Assembly: GCF_900637305.1 (NCBI RefSeq)
Contig: NZ_LR134365.1
Coordinates: 279,001-343,000 of the forward strand
Direction: 5' to 3'
DNA length: 64,000 bases
DNA from: Cardiobacterium hominis
Lineage (GTDB): Bacteria; Pseudomonadota; Gammaproteobacteria; Cardiobacteriales; Cardiobacteriaceae
Shown here piece by piece: positions 23,478 through 32,220 of the stretch. A program made the translations under genes and the position numbers. Every line of letters begins with the position of its first letter. The first letter of the stretch is position 1. A model generated the notes under the pieces. It ran no database searches. It was not told where the DNA came from and saw only the letters and a list, made by a program, of their open reading frames with translations.

Positions 23478-25565
23478 TCAGGAATGTGCCGCTTGGACGG
23501 CGGTGATGGCGATGGTGTAGACGATGTCATCGACCAGCGCGCCGCGCGAGAGGTCGTTCACCGGTTTGCGCATGCCTTGTAGTACCGGGCCCATCGAGAT
23601 GGCGTTGGCAGAGCGCTGCACCGCTTTGTAGGTGGTGTTGCCGGTGTTGAGGTCGGGGAAGATGAAGACGCTTGCCTGTCCGGCGACCGGGCTGTTCGGC
23701 GCTTTTTGTTTGCCGACGGATTCGACGGCGGCGGCGTCGTATTGTAGCGGGCCATCGACGAGGATGTCCGGCCGCAGTTCGCGCACTTTGGCAGTCGCTT
23801 CTTTGACTTTTTCGACGTCCGCGCCGGAGCCGGAGCTGCCGGTGGAGTAGGAAATCATCGCCACGCGTGGCTCAATGCCGAAGGCTTTGGCGCTGTCGTT
23901 CGACTGGATGGCGATTTGCGCGAGTTCGTCCGCGGTCGGGTTGGGGACGATGGCACAGTCGCCATAGACCAGCACTTGGTCGGGCAGGCACATGAAAAAG
24001 ACGGAAGACACCATGCTGGCGCCGGGGGCGGTTTTGATGATTTGCAGCGGCGGGCGGATGGTGTTGGCAGTGGTGTGTACCGCGCCCGAGACGAGGCCAT
24101 CGACTTCGCCCGCTTCGAGCATCATGGTGCCGAGCATGACGCCGTCTTCGAGCGCTTCGCGCGCCTGGTCTTCGGTCATGCCTTTGGCTTTGCGCAACTC
24201 TACCAAGCGGGCGACGTATTTTTCGCGCACGGCGGCGGGGTCGATGATGGTGATGTTATCACCCAGTGTGACGCCTTGTTGTGCGGCAACGGCCTGTACG
24301 CTTTCGGGTTTGGCGAGCAGGACGCAGCGCGCCATGCCGCGTTCGGCGCAGATGCTGGCGGCGACTACGGTGCGCGGTTCGTCGCCTTCGGGCAGGACGA
24401 TGGTTTTTTGTGCGGCAATCGCCCGCTGCACGATTTGGTAACGGAAGGCGGCGGGCGAGAGGCTGACGCTGCGCGCGGCGCTGAGGTAGCCTGCGAACCA
24501 GTCGTCTTTGATGCCGTCGGCGAAGTATTCTTTGGTCTCGCGGATGCGCTGTTCGTCATCGACCGGGATGTAGCGGTTGAATTTTTCGATGAGTTTGCTG
24601 ATTTCCCAGCTGCTGGTGCCGAGGTGCAACACCGGCAGTTTGGCTTCTTCGATCAGCGGTTTGCACAGGTTCATGACGACGTCGGAGGCGGGCAGCGGCC
24701 CGGTGAGGACGAGGCAGGCGAGGTTGTTGCCTGCTTTGGCGGAGATGGTGGTTGCCATCAGCGCGTCGTCGCGGTCGGCGGGGAGGAAGATGCAGTAGCC
24801 GGGGCGGAGGAAGTCGGCGGCGTTGGCCGGGGTGCGCGCAAAGAGGACGTAATCGAGGATGCGGCGCGTGCTGCTTTCGCCTTCAAAGAGGACGGTGGCA
24901 TCGAGGTGTTGTTGCAGGTCGCTGACGCGCGGCGCGGCGATTTCCGGACGGCTGCTGATGACGCCGAGCAGTTTGAAGTTGGCGTTGAAGGCTTTGCTGT
25001 TTTCGATTTCGGCGCGGCTGAGCGCGCCGGCGCCGTCGGCGTAGTTCACAATCGCGCCGAGCAGGTGGCCTTTTTCGTAACCGCCGAAGGCGTTGGCAGC
25101 GAAGTCGAGGCGGTTTTCCAGACGGGCGATGCTGGAGACGCGCGCGTCGGAAAGGAGGATGACGTCTGCGCCGAGCGCGCGGGCGATTTGCCGGTTGCAT
25201 TCGCCGGCGTAGGGGACGTTCGGCGTTTCCAGCAGGCCTTCCATGATGACGACGTCGGCATCGCCTTTGGCCGCTTCAAAGTTCTGGATGACGGTTTCCA
25301 TCAGTTCGTCGAGATTGTCCGCATCCAGCGCCTGTTGCACCGCTTCGGGGCGGATGACCAGCGCGTCATCGCCGACGGCGCGCGAGGAGTGCAGCAGCAC
25401 GGCGCGGCTGTGATCGACGTCCTGGCTTTCGACGTCATATTGCATCACCGGTTTGTGGAAGCCGACCTTGACGCCCTTGCGGTCAAGGGCGTGGTAGAGG
25501 CCGAGAACGGTAGAAGTCAGGCCGATGCCGGGGTGGGTGGCGACGACGAGGATTGCTTTTGCCAT
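23478..25565 (-). CDS. pta: Phosphate acetyltransferase
   Basis: 695 aa long-form Pta that interconverts acetyl-CoA and acetyl phosphate. Three regions: an N-terminal P-loop-like domain (AKAILVVATHPGIGLTSTVLG), a central DRTGG domain with RPGYCIFLPADRDD, and the C-terminal catalytic PTA/PTB domain from about residue 375 (KTIVLPEGDEPRTVVAAS, SMVSSVFFMCLPD, SYSTGSSGSG, GPLQYDAA). Start MAKAILVV at 25565 follows AGGAGGGCG. It lies 10 bases after ackA in an ackA-pta operon. Confidence 0.96.
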   Translation of the reverse strand: MAKAILVVATHPGIGLTSTVLGLYHALDRKGVKVGFHKPVMQYDVESQDVDHSRAVLLHSSRAVGDDALVIRPEAVQQALDADNLDELMETVIQNFEAAKGDADVVIMEGLLETPNVPYAGECNRQIARALGADVILLSDARVSSIARLENRLDFAANAFGGYEKGHLLGAIVNYADGAGALSRAEIENSKAFNANFKLLGVISSRPEIAAPRVSDLQQHLDATVLFEGESSTRRILDYVLFARTPANAADFLRPGYCIFLPADRDDALMATTISAKAGNNLACLVLTGPLPASDVVMNLCKPLIEEAKLPVLHLGTSSWEISKLIEKFNRYIPVDDEQRIRETKEYFADGIKDDWFAGYLSAARSVSLSPAAFRYQIVQRAIAAQKTIVLPEGDEPRTVVAASICAERGMARCVLLAKPESVQAVAAQQGVTLGDNITIIDPAAVREKYVARLVELRKAKGMTEDQAREALEDGVMLGTMMLEAGEVDGLVSGAVHTTANTIRPPLQIIKTAPGASMVSSVFFMCLPDQVLVYGDCAIVPNPTADELAQIAIQSNDSAKAFGIEPRVAMISYSTGSSGSGADVEKVKEATAKVRELRPDILVDGPLQYDAAAVESVGKQKAPNSPVAGQASVFIFPDLNTGNTTYKAVQRSANAISMGPVLQGMRKPVNDLSRGALVDDIVYTIAITAVQAAHS

Positions 25566-25575
25566 GTCGCCCTCC

Positions 25576-26760
25576 TTACGCGCTGAGCGCATCGGTATCG
25601 CGGGCAATCATCAGCTCCTCATTGGTAGCGATGACCCACACCGGCTTGCTGCCCGCGGCGGCGATATTGCCTTCCTTGCCGCGGAAGGTTTCATGGTTCT
25701 TCGCGCTATCGAGTTTGAAGCCGAGATATTCGAGCAGGGCGATGGTTTTCTCGCGCACCAGCGAGGAGTTTTCGCCGATACCGCCGGTGAAGACGATAGC
25801 ATCAGCACCGCCGAGACCGACCATCTGCGCGGCGATGTGCTTGGCGAGGCGGTAGCAATAGACCTCCATGGTGCGGATGGCCGCTGCGTCGCCCTTGGCA
25901 TAGGCTTCTTCCACGGTGCGGCAGTCGTTGGACATGCCGGAGAGACCAAGCAGGCCGGACTGTTTCCACAGCATGTCATCCACTTCTTTCGGGCTCATGC
26001 CCATTTGCCCGGTAAGGATGCCGAAGATGGCGGGATCGACATCGCCGGAACGGGTACCGTGTACCACGCCTTCCAGCGGGGTCAGACCCATCGTGGTATC
26101 CACAGAATGGTCGAAATCCACGGCAGCGACGGAGGCGCCGTTACCGAGGTGGGCGACGACGGCTTTCGGCTTGGCGATGCCGAGTTTTTCCGGCAACTGG
26201 CTGGCGATGTAGCGGTAAGAGGTGCCGTGGAAACCGTAGCGGCGGATTTTGTTGTCGGTGTAGAGCTTGTACGGCAACGCGTAGAGGAAGGCGCGCTGCG
26301 GCATGTGCTGGTGGAAGGCGGTATCGAAGACGACGACCTGTTTCAGGTTGGGGAAGGCTTCGCGCGCGGCGTCAATACCGGTGACGTGCGCCGGGTTGTG
26401 CAACGGGGCAAGGCGGATGCAGTCCACAATCTTGTTGCGCACATCGTCATCCACGAGGACGGATTCGGCGAAATATTCGCCGCCATGCACGATGCGGTGG
26501 CCGACTGCCTTGATTTTGTCCATCAGGCCTTCTTTTTTCAGCGCGGCGACGATGACGTGCAGCGCTTCCTGGTGCGTGCCGGGGTCAAGCTGCTGCTCGG
26601 TTTTGCCGCCTGCGGCGGTCTTGATGGTGATATTGCCGACCCCGCCAACGCCCAGACGTTCGGCCAGGCCTTTGAGCGGCTCCTCGCCGTTTTCCGGGTT
26701 GATGACGGAGAATTTCAGGCTGGAAGAGCCACAGTTCAGAACAAAAATATAGTGCGACAT
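25576..26760 (-). CDS. ackA: Acetate kinase
   Basis: 394 aa ASKHA-fold kinase forming ATP and acetate from acetyl phosphate. Signatures: FVLNCGSSSLKF at the start, GHRIVHGG, FDTAFHQHMP, YGFHGTSY (catalytic His/Arg region), AHLGNGASVAAV, TPLEGVVHGTRSGDVDP and FTGGIGENS. Ribosome binding site AGGAAAT precedes the start. With pta it gives substrate-level ATP during overflow or fermentative growth and sets the acetyl phosphate pool. Confidence 0.97.
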   Translation of the reverse strand: MSHYIFVLNCGSSSLKFSVINPENGEEPLKGLAERLGVGGVGNITIKTAAGGKTEQQLDPGTHQEALHVIVAALKKEGLMDKIKAVGHRIVHGGEYFAESVLVDDDVRNKIVDCIRLAPLHNPAHVTGIDAAREAFPNLKQVVVFDTAFHQHMPQRAFLYALPYKLYTDNKIRRYGFHGTSYRYIASQLPEKLGIAKPKAVVAHLGNGASVAAVDFDHSVDTTMGLTPLEGVVHGTRSGDVDPAIFGILTGQMGMSPKEVDDMLWKQSGLLGLSGMSNDCRTVEEAYAKGDAAAIRTMEVYCYRLAKHIAAQMVGLGGADAIVFTGGIGENSSLVREKTIALLEYLGFKLDSAKNHETFRGKEGNIAAAGSKPVWVIATNEELMIARDTDALSA

Positions 26761-27036
26761 GAAAGATTTCCTGTTGGATAAAAAGCGGCGCGATTTTAAC
26801 AAAAAAGCGGGGCAAGCGGGCGGCGGCAGGGGAGATGCTGTAGTGGCGCGGGTTAAGCGTCAGTAGGGTGACAAAAAGTGTCGTAGAACGTCACCAAGAT
26901 TGAGAGGCGTGACTGTCATGAGGATGCGTCAAGATGGCCGCTATTGCCGCGGCGATGCGGTGTACGTGTTGCCAGCGACGCGACGGCGCAGATGGTGCAA
27001 AAAAATGTCAGGCGCATCTCCCTACGCAAGTGCGAT
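26761..27036. other. Intergenic region, no gene seen
   Basis: 276 bases upstream of ackA and past the lipoprotein gene. No RNA gene or named repeat recognised; the ackA promoter must lie here. Confidence 0.4.
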
Positions 27037-27588
27037 TTAGCGACACTCTTTTGCCTCTTCGATTTTAATGGGGGTACTGTTACCATCCGTAATATCACTA
27101 ATCATGATAGAACATTGTTTTTCATACCCATCAACAATCCATTCAGAATCAGCAGTAAAATCATAGTCATGATTTTTTTCTGGAACAAATGTTGCCGCCA
27201 AAAAACAGATGGCCGTATAACCCGGCGTTTGCACCTGTATTAGCGTAATGGGTTCATTAGCACGTACGTAGAATTCAGCAAATCTCTTCTTGTTGCGATG
27301 AGAATTAGGATCCGGCATTCCAGGAATTATTCTCCCATCATAATCATGCGTATCAGAAAAACCGCCAAGTACGGATGCGGTACGCTTCCAATCGATACAG
27401 TCAGATCCAACGGTTGCCCGCACCTTATAAGTAGATGAAATTACACGAACACGGGCACGGTCACCATCTACAGGTTCTTCCATCTTGGTGAATTGTGCTT
27501 TGAAGGGACCTATAATCTTGTCTGTATAGGCGCACCCCTCCAACAACATCAGTGCTGCCATGAGCAGATAAATCTTTTTTATCTTCAT
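27037..27588 (-). CDS. Putative lipoprotein, unknown
   Basis: 183 aa. Lipoprotein signal peptide MKIKKIYLLMAALMLLEGC with lipobox LEGC (Cys19). The mature part has ARVRVISSTYKVRATVGSDCIDW and several cysteines (SDC, AICF, KQCS, KECR), and no domain I recognise. The gene is visibly more AT-rich than its neighbours (ATT/AAT/ATA codons are common), suggesting recent acquisition. It has a good AGGAAAG ribosome binding site. Likely periplasm-facing or surface lipoprotein; no function assigned. Confidence 0.75.
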   Translation of the reverse strand: MKIKKIYLLMAALMLLEGCAYTDKIIGPFKAQFTKMEEPVDGDRARVRVISSTYKVRATVGSDCIDWKRTASVLGGFSDTHDYDGRIIPGMPDPNSHRNKKRFAEFYVRANEPITLIQVQTPGYTAICFLAATFVPEKNHDYDFTADSEWIVDGYEKQCSIMISDITDGNSTPIKIEEAKECR

Positions 27589-27609
27589 CCTATACTTCTT
27601 TCCTTAAAT

Positions 27610-27635
27610 CAAAGCGCCGCAATGCGGCGCTTTCT
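27610..27635 (-). terminator. Terminator after fumC
   Basis: AAAGCGCCGC (27611-27620) and GCGGCGCTTT (27624-27633) form a perfect 10-bp stem around AAT. Confidence 0.85.
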
Positions 27636-27647
27636 TTATGCCAAATG

Positions 27648-29036
27648 TTATTTCGGATGCACCATGTCGGCAGGCACCACCAGCGCGTCAAATTCTTCGC
27701 CGGAGAGCAGGCCGAGTTCTATCGCCGTTTCGCGCAGCGATTTGTCGTTTTTATAGGCGGTTTTGGCGACTTTTGCCGCGTTTTCGTAGCCGATTTTGCG
27801 GTTGAGCGCCGTTACCAGCATCAGCGAGTGATGCAGGAAGTAGTCGATTTTTTCCGGCACGGGCTCAATGCCGACGGCGCAGTGGTCGTTGAAGCTGTTG
27901 CAGGCGTCGCCCAAGAGGCGCACGGATTGCAGCAGGTTGTAGGCAATCACCGGCATATAGACGTTCAGCTCGAAGTTGCCGGAGGCGCCCGCCATGTTGA
28001 TGGTGACGTCGTTGCCGAAAACCTGGCAGCAGACCATGGACAGCGCTTCGCATTGGGTCGGGTTCACTTTGCCGGGCATGATGGAGGAGCCGGGCTCGTT
28101 TTCCGGGATTTTGATTTCGCCCAGGCCGCAACGCGGGCCGCTGGCGAGCCAACGCACGTCGTTGGCGATTTTGTTGAGGCTGGCGGCAAGCGTTTTCAGC
28201 GCGCCGGAGGCGAAGACGGCAGCATCGCGTCCGCCGAGCGCTTCGAATTTGTTAGGCGCGGTGACAAAGGGCAGGCCGGAGAGTTGCGCCAGTTGTGCCG
28301 CGGCTTTGACGGCGAAGTCGGGGTGACTGTTGAGGCCGGTGCCGACGGCGGTGCCGCCGAGCGGCAGTTCGTAGAGGTATTTGAGCGCGTCTTGCAGGCG
28401 GGCGAGGCCGTGGTCAAGCTGGGCAACGTAGCCGGAGAATTCTTGGCCGAGGGTGAGCGGGGTGGCGTCTTGCAGGTGGGTGCGGCCGATTTTGACGATG
28501 GGTTCAAAGGCTTTGGCTTTGGCGGCGAGGGTGTCGCGCAGTTTTTGTACTGCCGGAATCAGCAGGTGGTTGATTTCTTGTGCGGCGGCGACGTGTATCG
28601 CGGTCGGGAAGCTGTCGTTGGTGGATTGAGCGTGGTTCACGTGGTCGTTCGGATGCACTGGCTTGTAGGCGGCAAGCCCGGTACCGGCCAGTTCGTTGGC
28701 GCGGTTCGCCAGCACTTCGTTCATGTTCATGTTGGACTGTGTGCCGGAGCCGGTCTGCCAGACGACGAGCGGGAACTGGCCGTCCAGTTTGCCACCCAGC
28801 ACGTCATCGGCGGCGCGGACGATGAGGTCGGCCTGTTCTTGCTGGATGCGGCTGAGGCCGGCGTTGGTCAGCGCGGCGGCTTTTTTCACCAGCGCCATGG
28901 CGTAGATGAGCGGGCGCGGCAGGGTTTCGCCGCCGATTTTGAAGTTCTGGTAGCTGCGCTGGGTTTGCGCGCCCCAGTAGGCTTCGGACGGAACTTGAAC
29001 GTCGCCCATGGTGTCGTGTTCGGTGCGTGTTGTCAT
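27648..29036 (-). CDS. fumC: Class II fumarate hydratase
   Basis: 462 aa iron-free fumarase of the fumarase/aspartase superfamily; interconverts fumarate and malate in the TCA cycle. Signatures: [58 protein letters not shown] and the catalytic SS loop [15 protein letters not shown]. Start [13 protein letters not shown] at 29036 gives the family length. Divergent from rapZ with 116 bases between. Confidence 0.96.
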   Translation of the reverse strand: MTTRTEHDTMGDVQVPSEAYWGAQTQRSYQNFKIGGETLPRPLIYAMALVKKAAALTNAGLSRIQQEQADLIVRAADDVLGGKLDGQFPLVVWQTGSGTQSNMNMNEVLANRANELAGTGLAAYKPVHPNDHVNHAQSTNDSFPTAIHVAAAQEINHLLIPAVQKLRDTLAAKAKAFEPIVKIGRTHLQDATPLTLGQEFSGYVAQLDHGLARLQDALKYLYELPLGGTAVGTGLNSHPDFAVKAAAQLAQLSGLPFVTAPNKFEALGGRDAAVFASGALKTLAASLNKIANDVRWLASGPRCGLGEIKIPENEPGSSIMPGKVNPTQCEALSMVCCQVFGNDVTINMAGASGNFELNVYMPVIAYNLLQSVRLLGDACNSFNDHCAVGIEPVPEKIDYFLHHSLMLVTALNRKIGYENAAKVAKTAYKNDKSLRETAIELGLLSGEEFDALVVPADMVHPK

Positions 29037-29152
29037 GATGTTTACCTCGTGTTGACGTGTGAAAAAGTGTGGCAATTATAACACCGCCGCCCGTGCAAAC
29101 CCCGCCGGATGCGCCTAAAATGGCGCTTCAACCCCCAGGAAAGGAAACCACC

Positions 29153-30010
29153 ATGCTCATCATCACCGGCCTGGCCGGCGCAGGCAAAACCATCGCGCTG
29201 GACACCCTCGAAGACCTCGGCTATTACTGCATCGACAATCTGCCAAGCGCGCTGCTTGCCAGCCTCGTGCGCGATTTTGCGCCGAAACAGGCGCAGCCGG
29301 TGGCGGTGGCGATGGACTCGCGCAACGCCGTCGATCTCGCCGCCCTGCCGGAGAAAATCCGCGAACTGCGCCAGCAGGCGGAGATTCAAATCCTTTTCCT
29401 CACCGCCGATACCGACGTCCTCGTGCGCCGCTACAGCGAAACGCGCCGCCCGCACCCGTTGCACATCCGCGCCGAAAGCGCGCGCGCCCTGCCGGAAGCC
29501 ATCGAATACGAACGCCATCTGCTCAATCCCCTGATGAACCTCGCCGACATCATCCTCGATACCAGCGGTTACAGCGTCTATCAGCTCAAAGACCGCCTGC
29601 GCACCGTTCTCGGCGACGCCGCGCCGGCGCTCATCATCACCCTGCAATCCTTTGGCTTCAAACACGGCACGCCGGTCAATGCCGATTTCCTCTTTGACGT
29701 GCGCTTTCTGCCCAACCCCTACTGGGATGCGGCCATTCGCGCCTACAGCGGTAGCGACGCGCCGGTCATCGCCTTCCTCGAACAATACGACGAACCGCGC
29801 CGCTTCGTTGCCGACACCGCCGCCTACCTGAAAAACTGGCTGCCCGCCTTCGTCCAAGGCAGCAACCGCGCTTACCTCACCGTTGGCATCGGTTGCACCG
29901 GCGGCCAGCACCGTAGCGTGTACGTTACCGAACAAATCGCCGCCCTGCTCAAACCGGATTTCCCCGGGCTGCACGTCGAACACCGCGACCGCAAGAGCCA
30001 TTCCTCATAA
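29153..30010 (+). CDS. rapZ: RNase adapter RapZ
   Basis: 285 aa. N-terminal P-loop ATPase fold (ITGLAGAGKTIALDTLEDLGY, Walker A GLAGAGKT) and C-terminal RNA-binding domain with SFGFKHGTP, FDVRFLPNPYW, and GCTGGQHRSVYV. RapZ delivers GlmZ-type sRNA to RNase E and so tunes glucosamine-6-phosphate synthesis. Start at 29153 follows AGGAAAGG; longer upstream frames are not conserved. No rpoN or pts genes are adjacent; the IS30 copy sits 36 bases downstream. Confidence 0.95.
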   Translation: MLIITGLAGAGKTIALDTLEDLGYYCIDNLPSALLASLVRDFAPKQAQPVAVAMDSRNAVDLAALPEKIRELRQQAEIQILFLTADTDVLVRRYSETRRPHPLHIRAESARALPEAIEYERHLLNPLMNLADIILDTSGYSVYQLKDRLRTVLGDAAPALIITLQSFGFKHGTPVNADFLFDVRFLPNPYWDAAIRAYSGSDAPVIAFLEQYDEPRRFVADTAAYLKNWLPAFVQGSNRAYLTVGIGCTGGQHRSVYVTEQIAALLKPDFPGLHVEHRDRKSHSS

Positions 30011-30013
30011 CCC

Positions 30014-30046
30014 GCTTACATACACATCGAGCGCTCAGCTGTATGT
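30014..30046. repeat. Dispersed palindromic motif beside the IS30 copy
   Basis: ACATACACATCGAGCGCTCA followed by GCTGTATG: CATACA and TGTATG arms around GAGCGCTC. Related copies at 22424-22450 (complement) and 35789-35804. Confidence 0.6.
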
Positions 30047-31120
30047 GGCGAATTGTCAAACCAAGTGCAACGCCTTGTCAAAATGTACTTCATAAGGCGT
30101 TCTCCACTGCAAACACTTGCGCGGGCGGTTATTCAATGCCAGCACCGCCTTTTCAATGTAATCATCTGGATATTGCGCAATATCCTGATGCTTCGGAAAA
30201 TATTCACGCAACAAGCCGTTGGTGTTCTCGTTCGTGCCGCGTTGCCACGGCTGGTACGGCGGCGGAATGTATATTTTTATCCCCAACGCCTCCGCCACCA
30301 CCGCATGCCGCGCAAATTCCTTGCCCCGGTCTGGCGTGATGCTGAGCACCGTCTGCTCGCGCAAGGCTTCAATCATCGCCGCATTCACGCCGTCCGCCGT
30401 CTTCTTCTCCAGCCGAACGCACCGCAGATAGCGGCTTTTGCGGTCAACCAACGTCAGCAACACCGCACCACCCACCACGCCTGCAACGGTATCGGCTTCC
30501 CAGTCGCCCATGCGCTCCCGCGCCTGTGCCTCTGGCGGACGCTCCGACAGCGCATGCTCAACCGGGAAGTTATCACGTGTCGGCTCGCCCTTGCGCCGCC
30601 GCTTCTTGCCACGGTGGCGCAGCCTTTGCTTGCCGCTTATCACCCAGTCGGGGTCATTGAAACGCTTGGCGTAGATACCGCGGTAGATAGTCGCGTAGCT
30701 GATGGCGTGCGTGCGGCCTTCGTGGCGCAAGCGGTACTGAATCTGCTCCGGCGACCAGTGCAGTTTCAGAAACCTCTCCTTGACCAGGGCAAAAAGTTCC
30801 GGGTCATCAAGTTTACGCTTGCGGCGGCAGAGCTTACGCCTGCTGTCGTATTTCTCCTGCGCCTTGCTGGCGTCGTAGTTTTCGCCAGCGCTATTGCGCT
30901 TCAGTTCGCGCAAGATGGTGCATCTGTGACGCTTCAACATGGTGGCAATAGCAGCGGGGCAATGACCTTGGTTGAACAAAGTCATTATGCAACCCCGCTC
31001 AATGGGCGTAATATGACTGTAGGCATCCATTTTCGGTCTCCTGCAATGTTTTGATGTTTTTTGCAGTATCGCTTATGGATGTCTTTTTTGTAGCTGTTGC
31101 ACTTGAATTGTAAATTCGCC
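30047..31120. mobile_element. IS30-family insertion sequence
   Basis: About 1.07 kb. Terminal inverted repeats of 25 bases with four mismatches: left GGCGAATTGTCAAACC then AAGTGCAAC (30047-30071), right complement GGCGAATTTACAATTC then AAGTGCAAC (31096-31120). The transposase stop lies inside the left repeat, as in IS30. A possible GTA target duplication is at 30041-30043 and 31121-31123, but three bases of extra sequence on the left make that uncertain. Confidence 0.88.
30056..31030 (-). CDS. IS30-family transposase
   Basis: 324 aa and apparently intact. N-terminal helix-turn-helix (ITPIERGCIMTLFNQGHCPA, then AIATMLKRHRCTILRELKRN) and a DDE catalytic domain: MGDWEADTVAG, LTLVDRKSRYL and the third acidic region RGTNENTNGLLREYFP, which is diagnostic for IS30. 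It fills the element and is probably functional, since both ends are present. Confidence 0.93.
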   Translation of the reverse strand: MDAYSHITPIERGCIMTLFNQGHCPAAIATMLKRHRCTILRELKRNSAGENYDASKAQEKYDSRRKLCRRKRKLDDPELFALVKERFLKLHWSPEQIQYRLRHEGRTHAISYATIYRGIYAKRFNDPDWVISGKQRLRHRGKKRRRKGEPTRDNFPVEHALSERPPEAQARERMGDWEADTVAGVVGGAVLLTLVDRKSRYLRCVRLEKKTADGVNAAMIEALREQTVLSITPDRGKEFARHAVVAEALGIKIYIPPPYQPWQRGTNENTNGLLREYFPKHQDIAQYPDDYIEKAVLALNNRPRKCLQWRTPYEVHFDKALHLV

Positions 31121-31153
31121 GTATAAATCCAACCCCTAGCCGGAGACACTTGA

Positions 31154-31804
31154 ATGATGAGACTCTACCACTACGACCACTGCCCCTTCTGCGTCCGCGC
31201 CCGCATGATTATCGGCCTGCGCGGGCTCAACGTCGAACAAATCCCGCTCGCCAACGACGACGAAGAGACCCCCATCGGTCTCGTTGGCAAAAAAATGGTG
31301 CCCATCCTGATAAAAGAAGACGGCACGGCGATGGGCGAAAGCCTTGACATCGTCCGCTACCTCGATGAATACGCGGGCAAAGAACGCCTGGACGAGACCA
31401 TCCGCCCCGAAGTGCAAGCCTGGCTGAACCAGGTGAACGAATACAGCGGCAAACTGCTCTCGCCGCGCAGCATCCGCATCGGCCTGCCAGAATTTGCGAC
31501 AGAATCCGCGTGCGCCTACTACACCGCGAAAAAAAGCGCGCAGTACGGCGATTTTGCGGAAAACCTCGCGCGCACGGACGAACTGCTCGCCCGCCTGCAT
31601 GAAGACCTGCCCGCGCTGCTGCCGCTCATTACCAGCCCAGACCACCTCGGCGCGCGTCTTGGCTATGAAGACATCATCACCTTCCCCGTACTGCGCAACC
31701 TCACCATGGTCAAGGGTGTGCACTATCCGGCGGAAATCCGCCGCTATGTGGAGGCGATGAGCGCGCATAGCCGCGTGCCGCTTTTTGATGACCGCGCTAT
31801 TTGA
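31154..31804 (+). CDS. grxB: Glutaredoxin 2
   Basis: 216 aa GST-like glutaredoxin. N-terminal thioredoxin fold with active site CPFC (YDHCPFCVRARMIIGL) and C-terminal all-helical domain with FPVLRNLTMVKG, matching E. coli GrxB. Two consecutive ATG codons (31154 and 31157) are both within range of the GGAGA ribosome binding site at 31142; MRLYHYDHC is the form closest to homologues. The IS30 copy ends 33 bases upstream and may have displaced its promoter. Confidence 0.94.
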   Translation: MMRLYHYDHCPFCVRARMIIGLRGLNVEQIPLANDDEETPIGLVGKKMVPILIKEDGTAMGESLDIVRYLDEYAGKERLDETIRPEVQAWLNQVNEYSGKLLSPRSIRIGLPEFATESACAYYTAKKSAQYGDFAENLARTDELLARLHEDLPALLPLITSPDHLGARLGYEDIITFPVLRNLTMVKGVHYPAEIRRYVEAMSAHSRVPLFDDRAI

Positions 31805-31812
31805 GCAGCGCC

Positions 31813-31846
31813 CACAAAAAACGCCGCAACCAGAGGCGTTTTTTTT
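31813..31846 (+). terminator. Terminator after grxB
   Basis: AAAAACGCC and GGCGTTTTT arms with a T run of eight. Confidence 0.8.
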
Positions 31847-31886
31847 GCGGTAGTTTTTCATTTATAGCGTTCAAGGCGCTATCCGG

Positions 31887-32150
31887 TTATTTGAAGTCGT
31901 AGCGCAGGGTCGCCATGATGCTGCGTTCGGCGCCGGGGATGTTGAAGGTGTTGGTGCTGCCGACGCGGGTGTAGTACTTGCGGTCAAAGAGGTTGTCCAC
32001 GTTCATTTGCAGGTTGAGCTGCGGGGTGATGCGGTAGGCCGCCATCAGGTCAAAGGTGGCGTAACCGCCGCCGCGCACGCCCTGCGAGCTTTTGATGCCG
32101 CTCATCGCGTTCACTCCGCCGCCTATGGTCGCGTTTTGCTGTAGGCGGTT
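31887..32150 (-). pseudogene. TonB-dependent receptor, C-terminal remnant
   Basis: About 87 codons that match only the end of a TonB-dependent siderophore receptor barrel: GGGVNAMSGIKSSQG, YATFDLMAAYRITPQLNLQM, NVDNLFDRKYYTRVG and ATLRYDFK with the terminal aromatic-charged pattern of outer-membrane barrels. More than 600 upstream residues are missing and the sequence runs directly into the ffh terminator. It resembles but is not a copy of the receptor at 7658-9820, so it is the relic of a second receptor. Confidence 0.88.
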
Positions 32151-32169
32151 TCGTAGTGGTCGTTCTTTC

Positions 32170-32201
32170 ATAAAAAACGCCCTCACGGGGAGGGCGTTTT
32201 T
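32170..32201 (-). terminator. Terminator after ffh
   Basis: AAAACGCCCTC and GAGGGCGTTTT arms around ACGGG; AT runs on both sides. Confidence 0.85.
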
Positions 32202-32220
32202 CTGCGGGCAAAAGCGATGT

